A DNA stretch of 64,000 bases, taken from positions 867,096 through 931,095 of the forward strand of contig JARGOK010000001.1 in assembly GCA_029233985.1 (NCBI GenBank). The letters run 5' to 3'. This stretch comes from Candidatus Altimarinota bacterium (GTDB taxonomy: Bacteria; Patescibacteriota; Gracilibacteria; JAUYGZ01). Under the pieces are notes generated by a model. The model had not been told where the DNA came from and did not search any database. It saw only the letters and a list, made by a program, of their open reading frames with translations. A program made the position numbers and the translations under genes. Of the stretch, positions 33,584 to 41,897 are shown piece by piece; position 1 is the stretch's first letter; each line of letters opens with the position of its first letter.

Positions 33584-33678
33584 CCACTCTTTATCACTTT
33601 TCTCCACTGTGGAGGGATTCAATACATAGTGTGTTGTTGTGATAAGGAGTGGTTCTCTCTGTTGAAATATGGAGAGAA
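33584..33678 (+). other. structured leader before an orphan gene
   Basis: A 14-bp stem with one G-T pair (33584-33597 with 33639-33652) encloses a small hairpin (CTCCA/TGGAG). It is followed by a second hairpin, TTCTCTC/GAGAGAA (33653-33659, 33672-33678). ATTGAAT and ATTCAAT segments could add a further long-range pairing. It ends 33 bases before the ATG of the orphan gene, suggesting a 5' leader. Confidence 0.5.
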
Positions 33679-33710
33679 TACAGTTTTATGTGTAGAACTA
33701 AGGAAACATC

Positions 33711-34085
33711 ATGAAAAGCTTTGATCTGAAAACAGAACTGTCCAACACCCTGCAATGGGTAGTTGAGGGGCATCCGATTCAGTACAATCGGATTTACAAA
33801 GTAAGCAAGCACTTACGTGCATTAGCTTGTGGTTGCACAAGAACCTATAAACAAGCTAATCTGAGTGCTTGGAATGTGTGGATGGAAGAAGATCTTTTTT
33901 TCCACCTCAATTGTCCTAATAACCAGATTATTTTCAGAAAAGTACAACTAATCAAAGCTGGTGCAAGTTTCGTACCAGCGTCAAATGATTACAATGACTC
34001 ACGAAAGGTTGGAAAACTTAATTGTGGGAAAAAAGGGAGGATTATTATCCGTGAGAGTGCACGGATAATAAAAAGTACTCACTAA
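33711..34085 (+). CDS. orphan Cys-containing protein, 124 residues
   Basis: I do not recognise this protein. The ATG at 33711 has an AAGGA Shine-Dalgarno match six bases upstream, unlike nearly every other gene in the window. The product is basic, with cysteines in ALACGCTR, HLNCPNN and KLNCGKKG, no signal peptide and no membrane segment. A perfect 11-bp terminator follows. The leader structure, ribosome site and terminator style suggest a self-contained unit of possibly foreign origin. Confidence 0.55.
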   Translation: MKSFDLKTELSNTLQWVVEGHPIQYNRIYKVSKHLRALACGCTRTYKQANLSAWNVWMEEDLFFHLNCPNNQIIFRKVQLIKAGASFVPASNDYNDSRKVGKLNCGKKGRIIIRESARIIKSTH

Positions 34086-34110
34086 AGCAATTTTTCAACA
34101 GAAAGAACAA

Positions 34111-34147
34111 GGCACGGGTCCACAGGACCCGTGCCGCTCATTTTTTA
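34111..34147 (+). terminator. strong terminator after the orphan gene
   Basis: GGCACGGGTCC (34111-34121) and its exact complement (34125-34135) enclose a three-base loop. A T-run starts at 34141. It is far more GC-rich than most terminators in this window. Confidence 0.88.
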
Positions 34148-34197
34148 TTCAGTATTTATACGCTATACTTGTAGTGTTTATTTGTCATACTATTACT

Positions 34198-34578
34198 ATG
34201 AAAACAGTTGTTTCTAGCGATGCAGCACCAGCTGCTGTAGGGCCTTATTCTCAAGCGATCAAAGCGAATGGGATGTTGTTTTGTTCTGGGCAGATCCCTT
34301 TGGATCCGGTGACGAATGAGCTGGTGTCTGGTGGAGTGGAGCAGCAGACGGATAGAGTGCTCGAAAACCTGAAGATTGTTTTGGAGGCGGCTGGTTCTTC
34401 GATGGAAAGCGTGGTGAAAACGAGTATTTTTTTGAAAAATATGGATGATTATTCTGTGGTGAATGAAGTGTATGGGTCGTATTTTCCAGGAGATGCTCCG
34501 GCGAGAGAGTGTGTGGAAGTGTCGAGGTTGCCGAAGGATGTCTTGGTGGAGATCAGCGTGATAGCTTTGGCTGAGTAG
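34198..34578 (+). CDS. ridA: RidA family enamine/imine deaminase
   Basis: Hydrolyses reactive enamine/imine intermediates made by PLP enzymes. The start at 34198 (MKTVVSSDAAPAAVGPYSQAI) fits the family, giving 126 residues. Conserved blocks are GPYSQAIKANGMLFCSGQIPLDP, KTSIFLKNMDDY and the catalytic APARECVEVSRLPKDVLVEI with the key arginine. It stands alone, followed by the acidic repeat-motif protein. Confidence 0.92.
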   Translation: MKTVVSSDAAPAAVGPYSQAIKANGMLFCSGQIPLDPVTNELVSGGVEQQTDRVLENLKIVLEAAGSSMESVVKTSIFLKNMDDYSVVNEVYGSYFPGDAPARECVEVSRLPKDVLVEISVIALAE

Positions 34579-34611
34579 AGGTTTTTTATTTTTTTAAATT
34601 GATAGAGTGTT

Positions 34612-36354
34612 ATGAGTGAGTCTTCATCAGATTGGATTGATTCGTTTTTTGATGAGTATGATGCACGATCGGAAAATGAGCAGAATGCTGCTGAAAATGT
34701 AGAGTCTTTTGAGAAGCAAAAAAGAGCTTCTGAACCAAAAGCTGAGACGTTTTTTGATGAACTGTATTTCAATACTCATCAGGATAGTGGGGATCTTCCT
34801 CAGAAAACATCAGATGATCTGAAGAGTATTCGTACAGAAGTGTCTGATCGTGTAGAGGAGCTATTTGATGAGATGGGGTTTGTTGATGATTTCTTGCTTG
34901 AAGGAGCATTGCCTCATGTGGATGATGGTTCTTCTGTGTCTTCATCTGAGCACTTTGCTGATAGACGAAGAGATCTTTCTGGAATGATCGAGACGAATAC
35001 TGAGATTTCTGATGATTTGCGGATGGTTACAGAAGAAGGGATTGGTCATCGTTTAGGGGCTGATTCTGTCATGGAAAACCCTTTTGATAAGAAAGTGACA
35101 AATGAGGAGTTTGAGGCGTTTTTTGATGAAGCTTTTTCTGATTGTGATGGGAGTGAAGATCATCCTCTGCGAGAAGTTTCGATTGTTTATGCAGATGAAT
35201 TTGAGCAGCGAGCTTTGGTTCAAAAATCTCGGAAGTATGATGAATTTTTGAGTGCAGTTGGTTCTGATATCATTAAGATGGAAATCGCTGACAGAACTTT
35301 TAATGCTCGGGTGCTTCGGGAGCTCGCGCAGTCTGATAATCATCGTATTCGACTCAAAGTGGCTTCAAATGCTAAAACCCCTTTTGATGTTTTAGAGATG
35401 TTTGCTCAGTCAAACGAGTACTTTGTTTTGGGAGCTGTTATGAAACATCCAAAGACCACTATGGAGCTTCTTTTAGAGATGAAAAAACGCTTTGAGGCTG
35501 GAAGTGATCTTGATTGTATTGTGAATTTGAGAAGAATGAATAGTTTTTTAGAAGAAATGAAAACAACAGCTCGGCAAGATATTGAAACTAATAGGCCCCC
35601 TTTTTCCGATTCTCGCCATCAGCATGTGCCCGAGAAACGCTCAATAACGGTATCGGAGCGTGTTGCAGAATTGTTTGATGAGATGGGGTTTGTCGATGAT
35701 TTTCGCTTGAGTGTGCCGATGAAGAGTGTTTCCGGATGTGCTCAATTTGGTGACCCTGTTTTGTCGATGGGTATTATAGAGCTTCTTGCTGATGATGATC
35801 ATGCATCAGTAGTCCTGGATGTGGCGAATGACTCTGTACCTGATGACAATTGTAATGATGATGATTTGATGTCCTATCTTGCTCCTCAAATAGAAGCGCT
35901 TGACAAGTTTTTGAGTCGTCGCGATGATTTGCGTGTATCTGATACGCGATCTCCTCATATTCGAAATCCTGAGATTCATCGTCAGTTGCAAAAAATACTT
36001 CGAATGATTGATACTTGGGAGGCGTCTTTGTCAGATTATGTGGCGGAAACTTTTCTCAATGATATTGATGATCATGCATTTCAAAAACAGCATGAGCTTT
36101 TTCAGAGTAGCGTAGAGGATGATCTTAGGAATGTGGATCGTGAAATGACTGATCACCAAAAACATTTGTACTCTTTGATTATTCCAGAAGCACGCAAGCA
36201 TCAATTAGGAAGGAATACTTTCAAAGTGTTGTCTACGCGTGAAAACCGGCCAGTTCTTTTTGACTCGCCAGCCGATATTTCTTTGGATGTGTCCTCTTGT
36301 ATAGAGGATTTATTGGATGAAGGATCTGATGAGGCCTTTTTTTTAGACGTGTAA
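34612..36354 (+). CDS. acidic protein with repeated F-F/L-D-E motifs and LRV-like segment
   Basis: I do not recognise the full protein. The 580 residues are acidic and probably largely disordered. A short motif recurs six times: SFFDEYD (~12), TFFDELY (~47), ELFDEMGFVDDF (~83 and exactly again ~353), AFFDEAF (~169) and DLLDEGSDEAFF (~566). Residues about 235-293 (LAQSDNHRIRLKVASN, AKTPFDVLEMFAQS, MKHPKTTMELLLEM) resemble leucine-rich-repeat variants. There is no signal peptide, so it is likely cytosolic. Repeated identical short motifs separated by disordered sequence suggest a multivalent binding scaffold; this is inference. Confidence 0.6.
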   Translation: MSESSSDWIDSFFDEYDARSENEQNAAENVESFEKQKRASEPKAETFFDELYFNTHQDSGDLPQKTSDDLKSIRTEVSDRVEELFDEMGFVDDFLLEGALPHVDDGSSVSSSEHFADRRRDLSGMIETNTEISDDLRMVTEEGIGHRLGADSVMENPFDKKVTNEEFEAFFDEAFSDCDGSEDHPLREVSIVYADEFEQRALVQKSRKYDEFLSAVGSDIIKMEIADRTFNARVLRELAQSDNHRIRLKVASNAKTPFDVLEMFAQSNEYFVLGAVMKHPKTTMELLLEMKKRFEAGSDLDCIVNLRRMNSFLEEMKTTARQDIETNRPPFSDSRHQHVPEKRSITVSERVAELFDEMGFVDDFRLSVPMKSVSGCAQFGDPVLSMGIIELLADDDHASVVLDVANDSVPDDNCNDDDLMSYLAPQIEALDKFLSRRDDLRVSDTRSPHIRNPEIHRQLQKILRMIDTWEASLSDYVAETFLNDIDDHAFQKQHELFQSSVEDDLRNVDREMTDHQKHLYSLIIPEARKHQLGRNTFKVLSTRENRPVLFDSPADISLDVSSCIEDLLDEGSDEAFFLDV

Positions 36355-36444
36355 GGAAATGAGTAGGTGCAAGGTGTGCTTATTGTATTCGAAATGTATG
36401 ACTGCTGTGGTATTATGGCTTTCTGTAAGGCTTTTTTTGTCGCT

Positions 36445-38151
36445 ATGGATTTTTCAAAAATAGATGTCACGACTCACCAAAAAATTGCAAGAATGATTGT
36501 CTTGGAAGCGATTGATCGTACCTTTAAGAATCGTGATCATTTTCAGAAGTTTCGAAATAAGATTATTAAACGTGAGAAAGGAGTGATTTTTCATAATTTG
36601 TATTTTGTAAAGGCTTATGAGGATTTGGTAAAGGAGGGAAAAATCGAAGAAAATGAGGACTTTGCCGGATTGATAAAGAAACGTTCGGTACGGACCATGA
36701 GTGGTGTGGCTCCTGTGACAGTCATGACCAAGCCTTGGCCTTGTCCAGGGAAATGTACGTATTGTCCGACTGATGTACGGATGCCAAAGAGTTATTTGCC
36801 AAGCCAGCCTGCTGCACAAAGAGGATTTCGACAGCGTTTTGATCCGTATGCTCAGGTGTATGTTCGCCTGAAGGCTCTTGAGATGACTGGACATAAGGTC
36901 TCAAAAGTAGAATTGCGGATTTTAGGAGGGACCTGGTCTTCGTACAAGAAACAGTATCGGACATGGTTTGTGAAGAGGTGTTTGCAAGCGATGAATGAGT
37001 ATGGTCGAGTGAGGAGTGAAGAGTTTGGAGTTGGGAGTAGAGAAAGAACGGTAACAAATAGAATTGAGAGTCGATATGGTGTGGATAAAGTAAATACTTT
37101 GATGGTGAAAAGTATTGGAGGTCCGAGTGTGTGTTTTGATGAAGTAGTGAAGGAGAATGAGACCGCGAAAGTGCGGTGTATTGGGGTGAATATCGAAACT
37201 CGGTCAGACCATATTGATGTGAAAGAAATCCAGCATCTTCGTCGCTTAGGTGTTACGAAGATCGAAATGGGAGTGCAGACGACTGATGACAAAGTGCAAG
37301 AGCTCACACGTAGAGGTCATGATCTTCAATCTGTAAAGGATGCGACTGTGCTAATGAAAGATGCAGGGTTTAAACTGAGTTTTCATATGATGCCAAACCT
37401 TCCGGGGTCTACAATAGAACTAGATAAACGAATGATTGGTGAACTGTTTTCTGACTCTGCGTATCAACCTGATTATCTCAAAATTTATCCTTGTGTCGTT
37501 ATTCCTCGTACTTCATTGGCTGTGCAGTATCGCAGAGGGGATTATCATCCTTATGATGATGAGACACTTTTTGATATTTTGTATGAAAATATGAAAGATA
37601 TACCAGAGTGGTGTCGTGTAGATAGAGTGGCGCGAGATATTCCGGCAGATGATATCGAGGCAGGGTTTAAAATCTCCAATATTCGACAGTTTCTCGAACA
37701 AAAACTTGAGAAAGAAGGGATTCCTTGTCGTGATATTCGAACAAGAGAGATTCAAAATCTTTCGTATGAAATGTCTGATGTGGAGCTTGTAGAGAGAGTG
37801 TATGCTTCAAGTGGCGGAAAGGAGTTTTTTTTGAGCTATGAAGATATTCAACAAGATCGGCTCATTGCTCTTTTGAGGCTGCGTTTTCCTGGAAAGACAT
37901 TTTTGAAAGAATTATCTGGTGCGGCACTTATACGTGAAGTCCATGTATATGGTCAGCAGACGGCTGTTGGAAAATCTGGGAAAACAAAACAGCATGTGGG
38001 TTGGGGCACAAAGCTGATGAAAGATGCGGAAGATTTGGCAAAGAAGGCTGGGTACAAAAAGCTTGCTGTTATTGCAGGAATTGGAACTCGCGAATACTAC
38101 AAAAAATTTGGGTACCGACTGGAGGGGACGTATATGCTCAAAAATATTTAG
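36445..38151 (+). CDS. elp3: Elp3-type tRNA wobble-uridine carboxymethyltransferase (radical SAM + GNAT)
   Basis: Elp3 starts cm5U34 synthesis in tRNA using SAM radical chemistry and acetyl-CoA. The start at ATG 36445 (MDFSKIDVTTHQKIA) gives 568 residues. The radical SAM motif CPGKCTYCP lies near residue 100, GVNIETRSDHI and MGVQTTDDKV further on, and a GNAT domain occupies the last ~100 residues (GTKLMKDAEDLAKKAGYKKL, GTREYYKKFGYRL). Residues ~188-201 (RVRSEEFGVGSRER) are encoded by a run of DNA heptads and look inserted. The gene overlaps the convergent neighbour by four bases. Confidence 0.92.
   Translation: MDFSKIDVTTHQKIARMIVLEAIDRTFKNRDHFQKFRNKIIKREKGVIFHNLYFVKAYEDLVKEGKIEENEDFAGLIKKRSVRTMSGVAPVTVMTKPWPCPGKCTYCPTDVRMPKSYLPSQPAAQRGFRQRFDPYAQVYVRLKALEMTGHKVSKVELRILGGTWSSYKKQYRTWFVKRCLQAMNEYGRVRSEEFGVGSRERTVTNRIESRYGVDKVNTLMVKSIGGPSVCFDEVVKENETAKVRCIGVNIETRSDHIDVKEIQHLRRLGVTKIEMGVQTTDDKVQELTRRGHDLQSVKDATVLMKDAGFKLSFHMMPNLPGSTIELDKRMIGELFSDSAYQPDYLKIYPCVVIPRTSLAVQYRRGDYHPYDDETLFDILYENMKDIPEWCRVDRVARDIPADDIEAGFKISNIRQFLEQKLEKEGIPCRDIRTREIQNLSYEMSDVELVERVYASSGGKEFFLSYEDIQQDRLIALLRLRFPGKTFLKELSGAALIREVHVYGQQTAVGKSGKTKQHVGWGTKLMKDAEDLAKKAGYKKLAVIAGIGTREYYKKFGYRLEGTYMLKNI
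37007..37041 (+). repeat. five tandem heptads inside elp3
   Basis: The 35 bases divide into five adjacent 7-base units of consensus GAGTKRG, the same type as in the ribosomal-operon spacers. A sixth degraded unit would make 42 bases, exactly 14 codons, keeping the frame open. Confidence 0.7.
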
Positions 38152-38918
38152 GCTTTTTTTCTTTCTCGATAGTTTTGAAAAGAAGAAAGTCTTGTATTGA
38201 TGTTTTGATCAATTCGATGTGTTTCTTGTCTGTTTTCGCTTTTTTTTGGCGGGAGAAGACTGAGTTGGTAATTGACTGACCAGAGTATCCAAAGTGAAAG
38301 GTTTTGTATTAATAGTGTTTTTTGTGGTGTGAAATCATTCGCATGAATTTGGTCATGTGGTTTTACTGAGCGTCCTGCATAGTGCTTTTCAGCTCCATAA
38401 ATTTTGTCAAAAAATGCTCCATCACATGTGCTATATGCATTTACCGGTATTGGTGCATCGTTTGTTGCTTTTTTTATTTCTGCAATATGCTGAGTCAGTG
38501 TTCGTTGTGTTTTTTTTCTATTCTCTTTGTCTGAGTGGTGTTCTCTATAATTAATATCACTCATGATACTGAGTGCTTTGTTTCCTCGTGTATTGTACGC
38601 AGTTTTTAAATATTTTATAGCGTCATCTGGGTGACTAAAAGTTTTGGCCGTCAGCTCTATGTCTTTTGGGATTGTGACCCCATGTTTAAAACTTGTCTTT
38701 TTTCTGAAATCTTTTTGTTTTTTATTTGATGATATAGGGAGATGTATGCCTTCGATGGAAAGAGGGGTTCCTTTTTGAATAATGACCCCATCGATCATTT
38801 TTTTTATGCTTTTTCTAATACGCTCTTCGTCGTCCATGACAATAACGAACAGCTCACCTGATTGGAGTATTTGTGCGTGGTCACAAATATCTTGTTGTTG
38901 AATATAGGAAGGTATCAT
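38148..38918 (-). CDS. orphan protein with receiver-like features
   Basis: The 256 residues include LFVIVMDDEERIRKSIKKMI near residue 23, which resembles the acidic pair at the start of response-regulator receiver domains. ALSIMSDINY near 115 resembles the phospho-aspartate strand. The spacing between them is longer than in ordinary receivers and is filled with Lys-rich sequence. No output domain or partner kinase is visible; the C-terminus is basic. It could be a diverged receiver or something unrelated. Confidence 0.45.
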   Translation of the reverse strand: MIPSYIQQQDICDHAQILQSGELFVIVMDDEERIRKSIKKMIDGVIIQKGTPLSIEGIHLPISSNKKQKDFRKKTSFKHGVTIPKDIELTAKTFSHPDDAIKYLKTAYNTRGNKALSIMSDINYREHHSDKENRKKTQRTLTQHIAEIKKATNDAPIPVNAYSTCDGAFFDKIYGAEKHYAGRSVKPHDQIHANDFTPQKTLLIQNLSLWILWSVNYQLSLLPPKKSENRQETHRIDQNINTRLSSFQNYRERKKA

Positions 38919-38987
38919 AATAACTGTAAAGATGAGCTTAGATTAGCACTTTGCTCATTACAGAATGATGAAGAATCGCAGAAAAAT

Positions 38988-39605
38988 TTACTCTACTGTT
39001 GTAAATAGATCCTTATCTGAAAACCTTCTTTTTGGGTATGCTGGTTCTTCTTCTCGATATCCTATTGCAAGTGTGACAGTGGTTTTGAGATGCTTGGGGT
39101 TTTCCAAGAGTCTGTCATATTCATCTGGAGTTATTCCTTCCATTGGACAAGAATCTATTTGGAGCTCTGCACAGGCTGCCATGGCAAACCCTAGAGCAAT
39201 GTATACTTGTTTTGCTGCCCAGTTTTGAATCCATTCTTCAGATTTCCCCTCGATGAATCCTCGCATCATTCCTTCGTATTGTGAGAGTTGTTCTTTTTTT
39301 TCAGGGTCACTATTAGAGGCGAGTTCAATCAATTGGTCGATTCGAGAAGTAATATCAGTTCGTGCAGAGAAGACGAGATAATGAGAACAGTCTGAAGTTT
39401 GTGATTGATTCCAAGAATGTTCTTTGAGCTGGTCTAGGAGTTCTTGATTTGTAATGACATGGACATGAAATGCCTGGAGACCAAATGAACTTGGGCTCAT
39501 ATGGATAGACTCGAGGATTTTATTGAGGTCTTCGTTAGACACTTTTTTTTTGGGGTTGAAAGCTTTGGTGGCAAAACGCCAGTTGAGGTTTTTTAAAAAG
39601 GACAT
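38988..39605 (-). CDS. nitroreductase-family NAD(P)H oxidoreductase
   Basis: FMN-dependent oxidoreductase of the NfsB type. It begins FLKNLNWRFATKAFNPKKKVSNEDLNKILE with the phosphate-binding R-(Y/F)-(A/T) region, then MSPSSFGLQAFHVHVI, WAAKQVYIALGFAMAACAELQIDSCPMEGI and the LAIGYREEE end. At 205 residues it has normal length. Substrates may be quinones, nitro compounds or flavins and cannot be told from sequence. It stands alone. Confidence 0.88.
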   Translation of the reverse strand: MSFLKNLNWRFATKAFNPKKKVSNEDLNKILESIHMSPSSFGLQAFHVHVITNQELLDQLKEHSWNQSQTSDCSHYLVFSARTDITSRIDQLIELASNSDPEKKEQLSQYEGMMRGFIEGKSEEWIQNWAAKQVYIALGFAMAACAELQIDSCPMEGITPDEYDRLLENPKHLKTTVTLAIGYREEEPAYPKRRFSDKDLFTTVE

Positions 39606-39731
39606 AGAAACAAGGTTTAGGAGGTAGCTTTTTTAGAGTACCAGGATATGTGTTGGTCGTCAGTAGGCTTTGCTGCAGGGTTGTCAACGAAACTTGATTT
39701 AATCCAGAGAGGGTGGTGATAAGATGTATTT

Positions 39732-41111
39732 ATGAACAGAACTCGAATTGTCAGTACGATAGGTCCTGCTACTGCAGATTATGATTCTTTGGTGGCATTG
39801 CATGCTGAAGGAATGAATGTTGTTCGATTGAATATGTCTCATGGAGATGAACGTTTTTATCAAATGGTTGTGAAAAATCTTCGAAAACTCAATAAAGGAC
39901 TATTGAATCCTGTTGGTCTTTTGTGGGATCTTCAAGGACCAGAAATTCGTACCGGAGATCTTCTTGAGCCGATTTCTGTGAAAAAAGGGGATCGATTGGT
40001 GCTTTCGAGTCGTCCAAAGACTGAACTAGGGAGAGTGATCGTGCCAGTGAGTTATGATCAGTTTGCTGAGGAAGTATCTCGAGGTGATATTCTTTTAATA
40101 GATAATGGGTCGATCAAACTGAGTGTTCTTCAGGTGATGGGAACTGAAGTGAGGTGTGAGGTGCACAATAAAGGTATTATTACTTCACGTCGTCATTTGA
40201 ATTTGAGTGGTAAGAAAACACGTTTGCCGAGCATGGGGACGAAAGATCTGAAGGATCTTGATCTGGCAGTGAAATTGGGTGCTGATTGGATTGCTCTTTC
40301 ATATGTTCGCGATGCAAAAGATATGGTGAAACTCAAAGCAGCACTGAAAAAGAAAAAAAGTGATGCATTTGTGATGGCTAAGATCGAAACAGCACAGGCA
40401 GTTGATCATTTTGAGTCTCTTTTGGAACAATCTGATGGGATCATGGTAGCACGTGGAGATCTTGGGGCAGAAATGCCTTTTGAACAGGTCCCTCGGCTTC
40501 AGGCAGAAATAGTGGAATGGTGTCGGAGAGTCGGGAAGCCAGTGGTGATCGCTACTCATATGCTCGAGTCAATGATGAAGAGCCCTCAACCAACTCGTGC
40601 AGAAGCGAATGACGTGGCTTTTGCTGTGTCTCAAGAAACTGATGCCACGATGCTTTCTGGAGAGACAGCGGTGGGGGAGTATGCGAGCTTGTCTGTCCAA
40701 GCGATGCGAAAAATTGTCTTGGCTGCTGAAGATTCATGGCTGCTTTCTATAAAAGTTCCACGAGATGTTGAAGGTGATTTTGAAGAACTATTGTTGTCTG
40801 CTGCTTCTCTTTCTGATCAAGTCGATGCAGAGGCTGTCATTGTTTTTACTCGATCGGGGTATACGGCTCTGAGATTGAGTCATCATCGTCCAAAAGCATC
40901 TTTGATTGCGGTCAGTCATTCAATGAAGACTTGTCAAAAATTGTCCCTTGTTTGGGGAGTGCAGGCTTTCCACAATTCTATGCGAGGTGATTTTTCGAAA
41001 AGATTGCAGAAGTCGATATCGTATCTCTTGAAACAAGGAGTGTTGTCTAAGGGACAAAAAATTGTTGCTGTGGATCATGATGGGCTTTCGGTACAGTTGG
41101 TGGTGGTTTAG
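39732..41111 (+). CDS. pyk: pyruvate kinase
   Basis: Last step of glycolysis, phosphoenolpyruvate + ADP to pyruvate + ATP. It begins RTRIVSTIGPATADYDSL and shows GMNVVRLNMSHG, the catalytic lysine in FVMAKIETAQAV (about 217), GIMVARGDLGAEMPFEQVP and ATHMLESMMKSPQPTRAEANDVA. The C-terminal domain (AVIVFTRSGYTALRLSHHRP) is complete at 459 residues. It is the only glycolytic enzyme in the window and lies upstream of superoxide dismutase. Confidence 0.95.
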   Translation: MNRTRIVSTIGPATADYDSLVALHAEGMNVVRLNMSHGDERFYQMVVKNLRKLNKGLLNPVGLLWDLQGPEIRTGDLLEPISVKKGDRLVLSSRPKTELGRVIVPVSYDQFAEEVSRGDILLIDNGSIKLSVLQVMGTEVRCEVHNKGIITSRRHLNLSGKKTRLPSMGTKDLKDLDLAVKLGADWIALSYVRDAKDMVKLKAALKKKKSDAFVMAKIETAQAVDHFESLLEQSDGIMVARGDLGAEMPFEQVPRLQAEIVEWCRRVGKPVVIATHMLESMMKSPQPTRAEANDVAFAVSQETDATMLSGETAVGEYASLSVQAMRKIVLAAEDSWLLSIKVPRDVEGDFEELLLSAASLSDQVDAEAVIVFTRSGYTALRLSHHRPKASLIAVSHSMKTCQKLSLVWGVQAFHNSMRGDFSKRLQKSISYLLKQGVLSKGQKIVAVDHDGLSVQLVVV

Positions 41112-41183
41112 GAGGGGGGACAGGGTTGCTATGATAGGTTTGTTTGATACTATGAGTGTGTTTGAATTATTAATTATTTGATT

Positions 41184-41771
41184 ATGGCAAAAGTACATGA
41201 AGCAGTAGATTTCTCTTCTTTGTTGGGGAATTTGGATGGAATAAGTGATGCTCAGCTAGAAGCTCATTTTGGGCTGTACAATGGGTATGTGAAAAAATTG
41301 AATGAGATAGAAGAAAAGTTAGAGAGTACAGATAAAGCTTCAGTAAATTATTCATTTGGAGAATACAGTGAACTAAAGCGTCGGTATGTGGTGCCTTATA
41401 ATGGGACATACCTTCATCAAATGTATTTCGAAAACTTGGCTCAGGATGGAGGTGAAATGAGTGACGAATTGGGAAAAGCAGTAAGTGAGACGTATGGTTC
41501 TGTGGATGAGTACTGGGCTGATCTCCGATCTTCAGCAGCATCTACTCCAGGATGGGTATTGACGTGTAAAAATACTCGTGATGGTCGTGTGATGAATCAT
41601 GTAGTGTATGAACATCATGTAGGGCTGCCTGCTGATCAAGAGATCCTAATGGCTCTGGATTGTTGGGAGCATGCGTTCATGATTGATTATGGTACGAAGA
41701 AAGCACAGTATCTCGATGCGTTTGTGAAGAATGTTGATTGGGGAGTGGTGAATTCTCGTTTTAAAGTATAG
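41184..41771 (+). CDS. sodA: Fe/Mn superoxide dismutase
   Basis: Removes superoxide. The start is ATG 41184; a TTG six bases earlier is unnecessary. Metal ligands H28, H78, D159 and H163 are all present (LEAHFGLYNGYV, YLHQMYFENL, ALDCWEHAFMIDYG). At 195 residues it has normal length. The metal (Fe or Mn) is not evident. A strong terminator follows. Confidence 0.94.
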   Translation: MAKVHEAVDFSSLLGNLDGISDAQLEAHFGLYNGYVKKLNEIEEKLESTDKASVNYSFGEYSELKRRYVVPYNGTYLHQMYFENLAQDGGEMSDELGKAVSETYGSVDEYWADLRSSAASTPGWVLTCKNTRDGRVMNHVVYEHHVGLPADQEILMALDCWEHAFMIDYGTKKAQYLDAFVKNVDWGVVNSRFKV

Positions 41772-41822
41772 AAGAATGAGTGGGATGAAGATTTTCAGGA
41801 TTGCTATGATTTCAAAGATAAT

Positions 41823-41860
41823 AAAAACCCCCCAATCGCTTGCGCGGTTGGGGGGTTTTT
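41823..41860. terminator. bidirectional terminator between sodA and the SLH gene
   Basis: A stem of about 17 bp (arms 41823-41839 and 41844-41860, with a six-base C/G block) has a four-base loop and A and T runs on the two sides, so it can stop both converging transcripts. Confidence 0.9.
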
Positions 41861-41897
41861 GAAAGTTTCTCTTCAGTTTGTGTTACATGTTTTTTGA

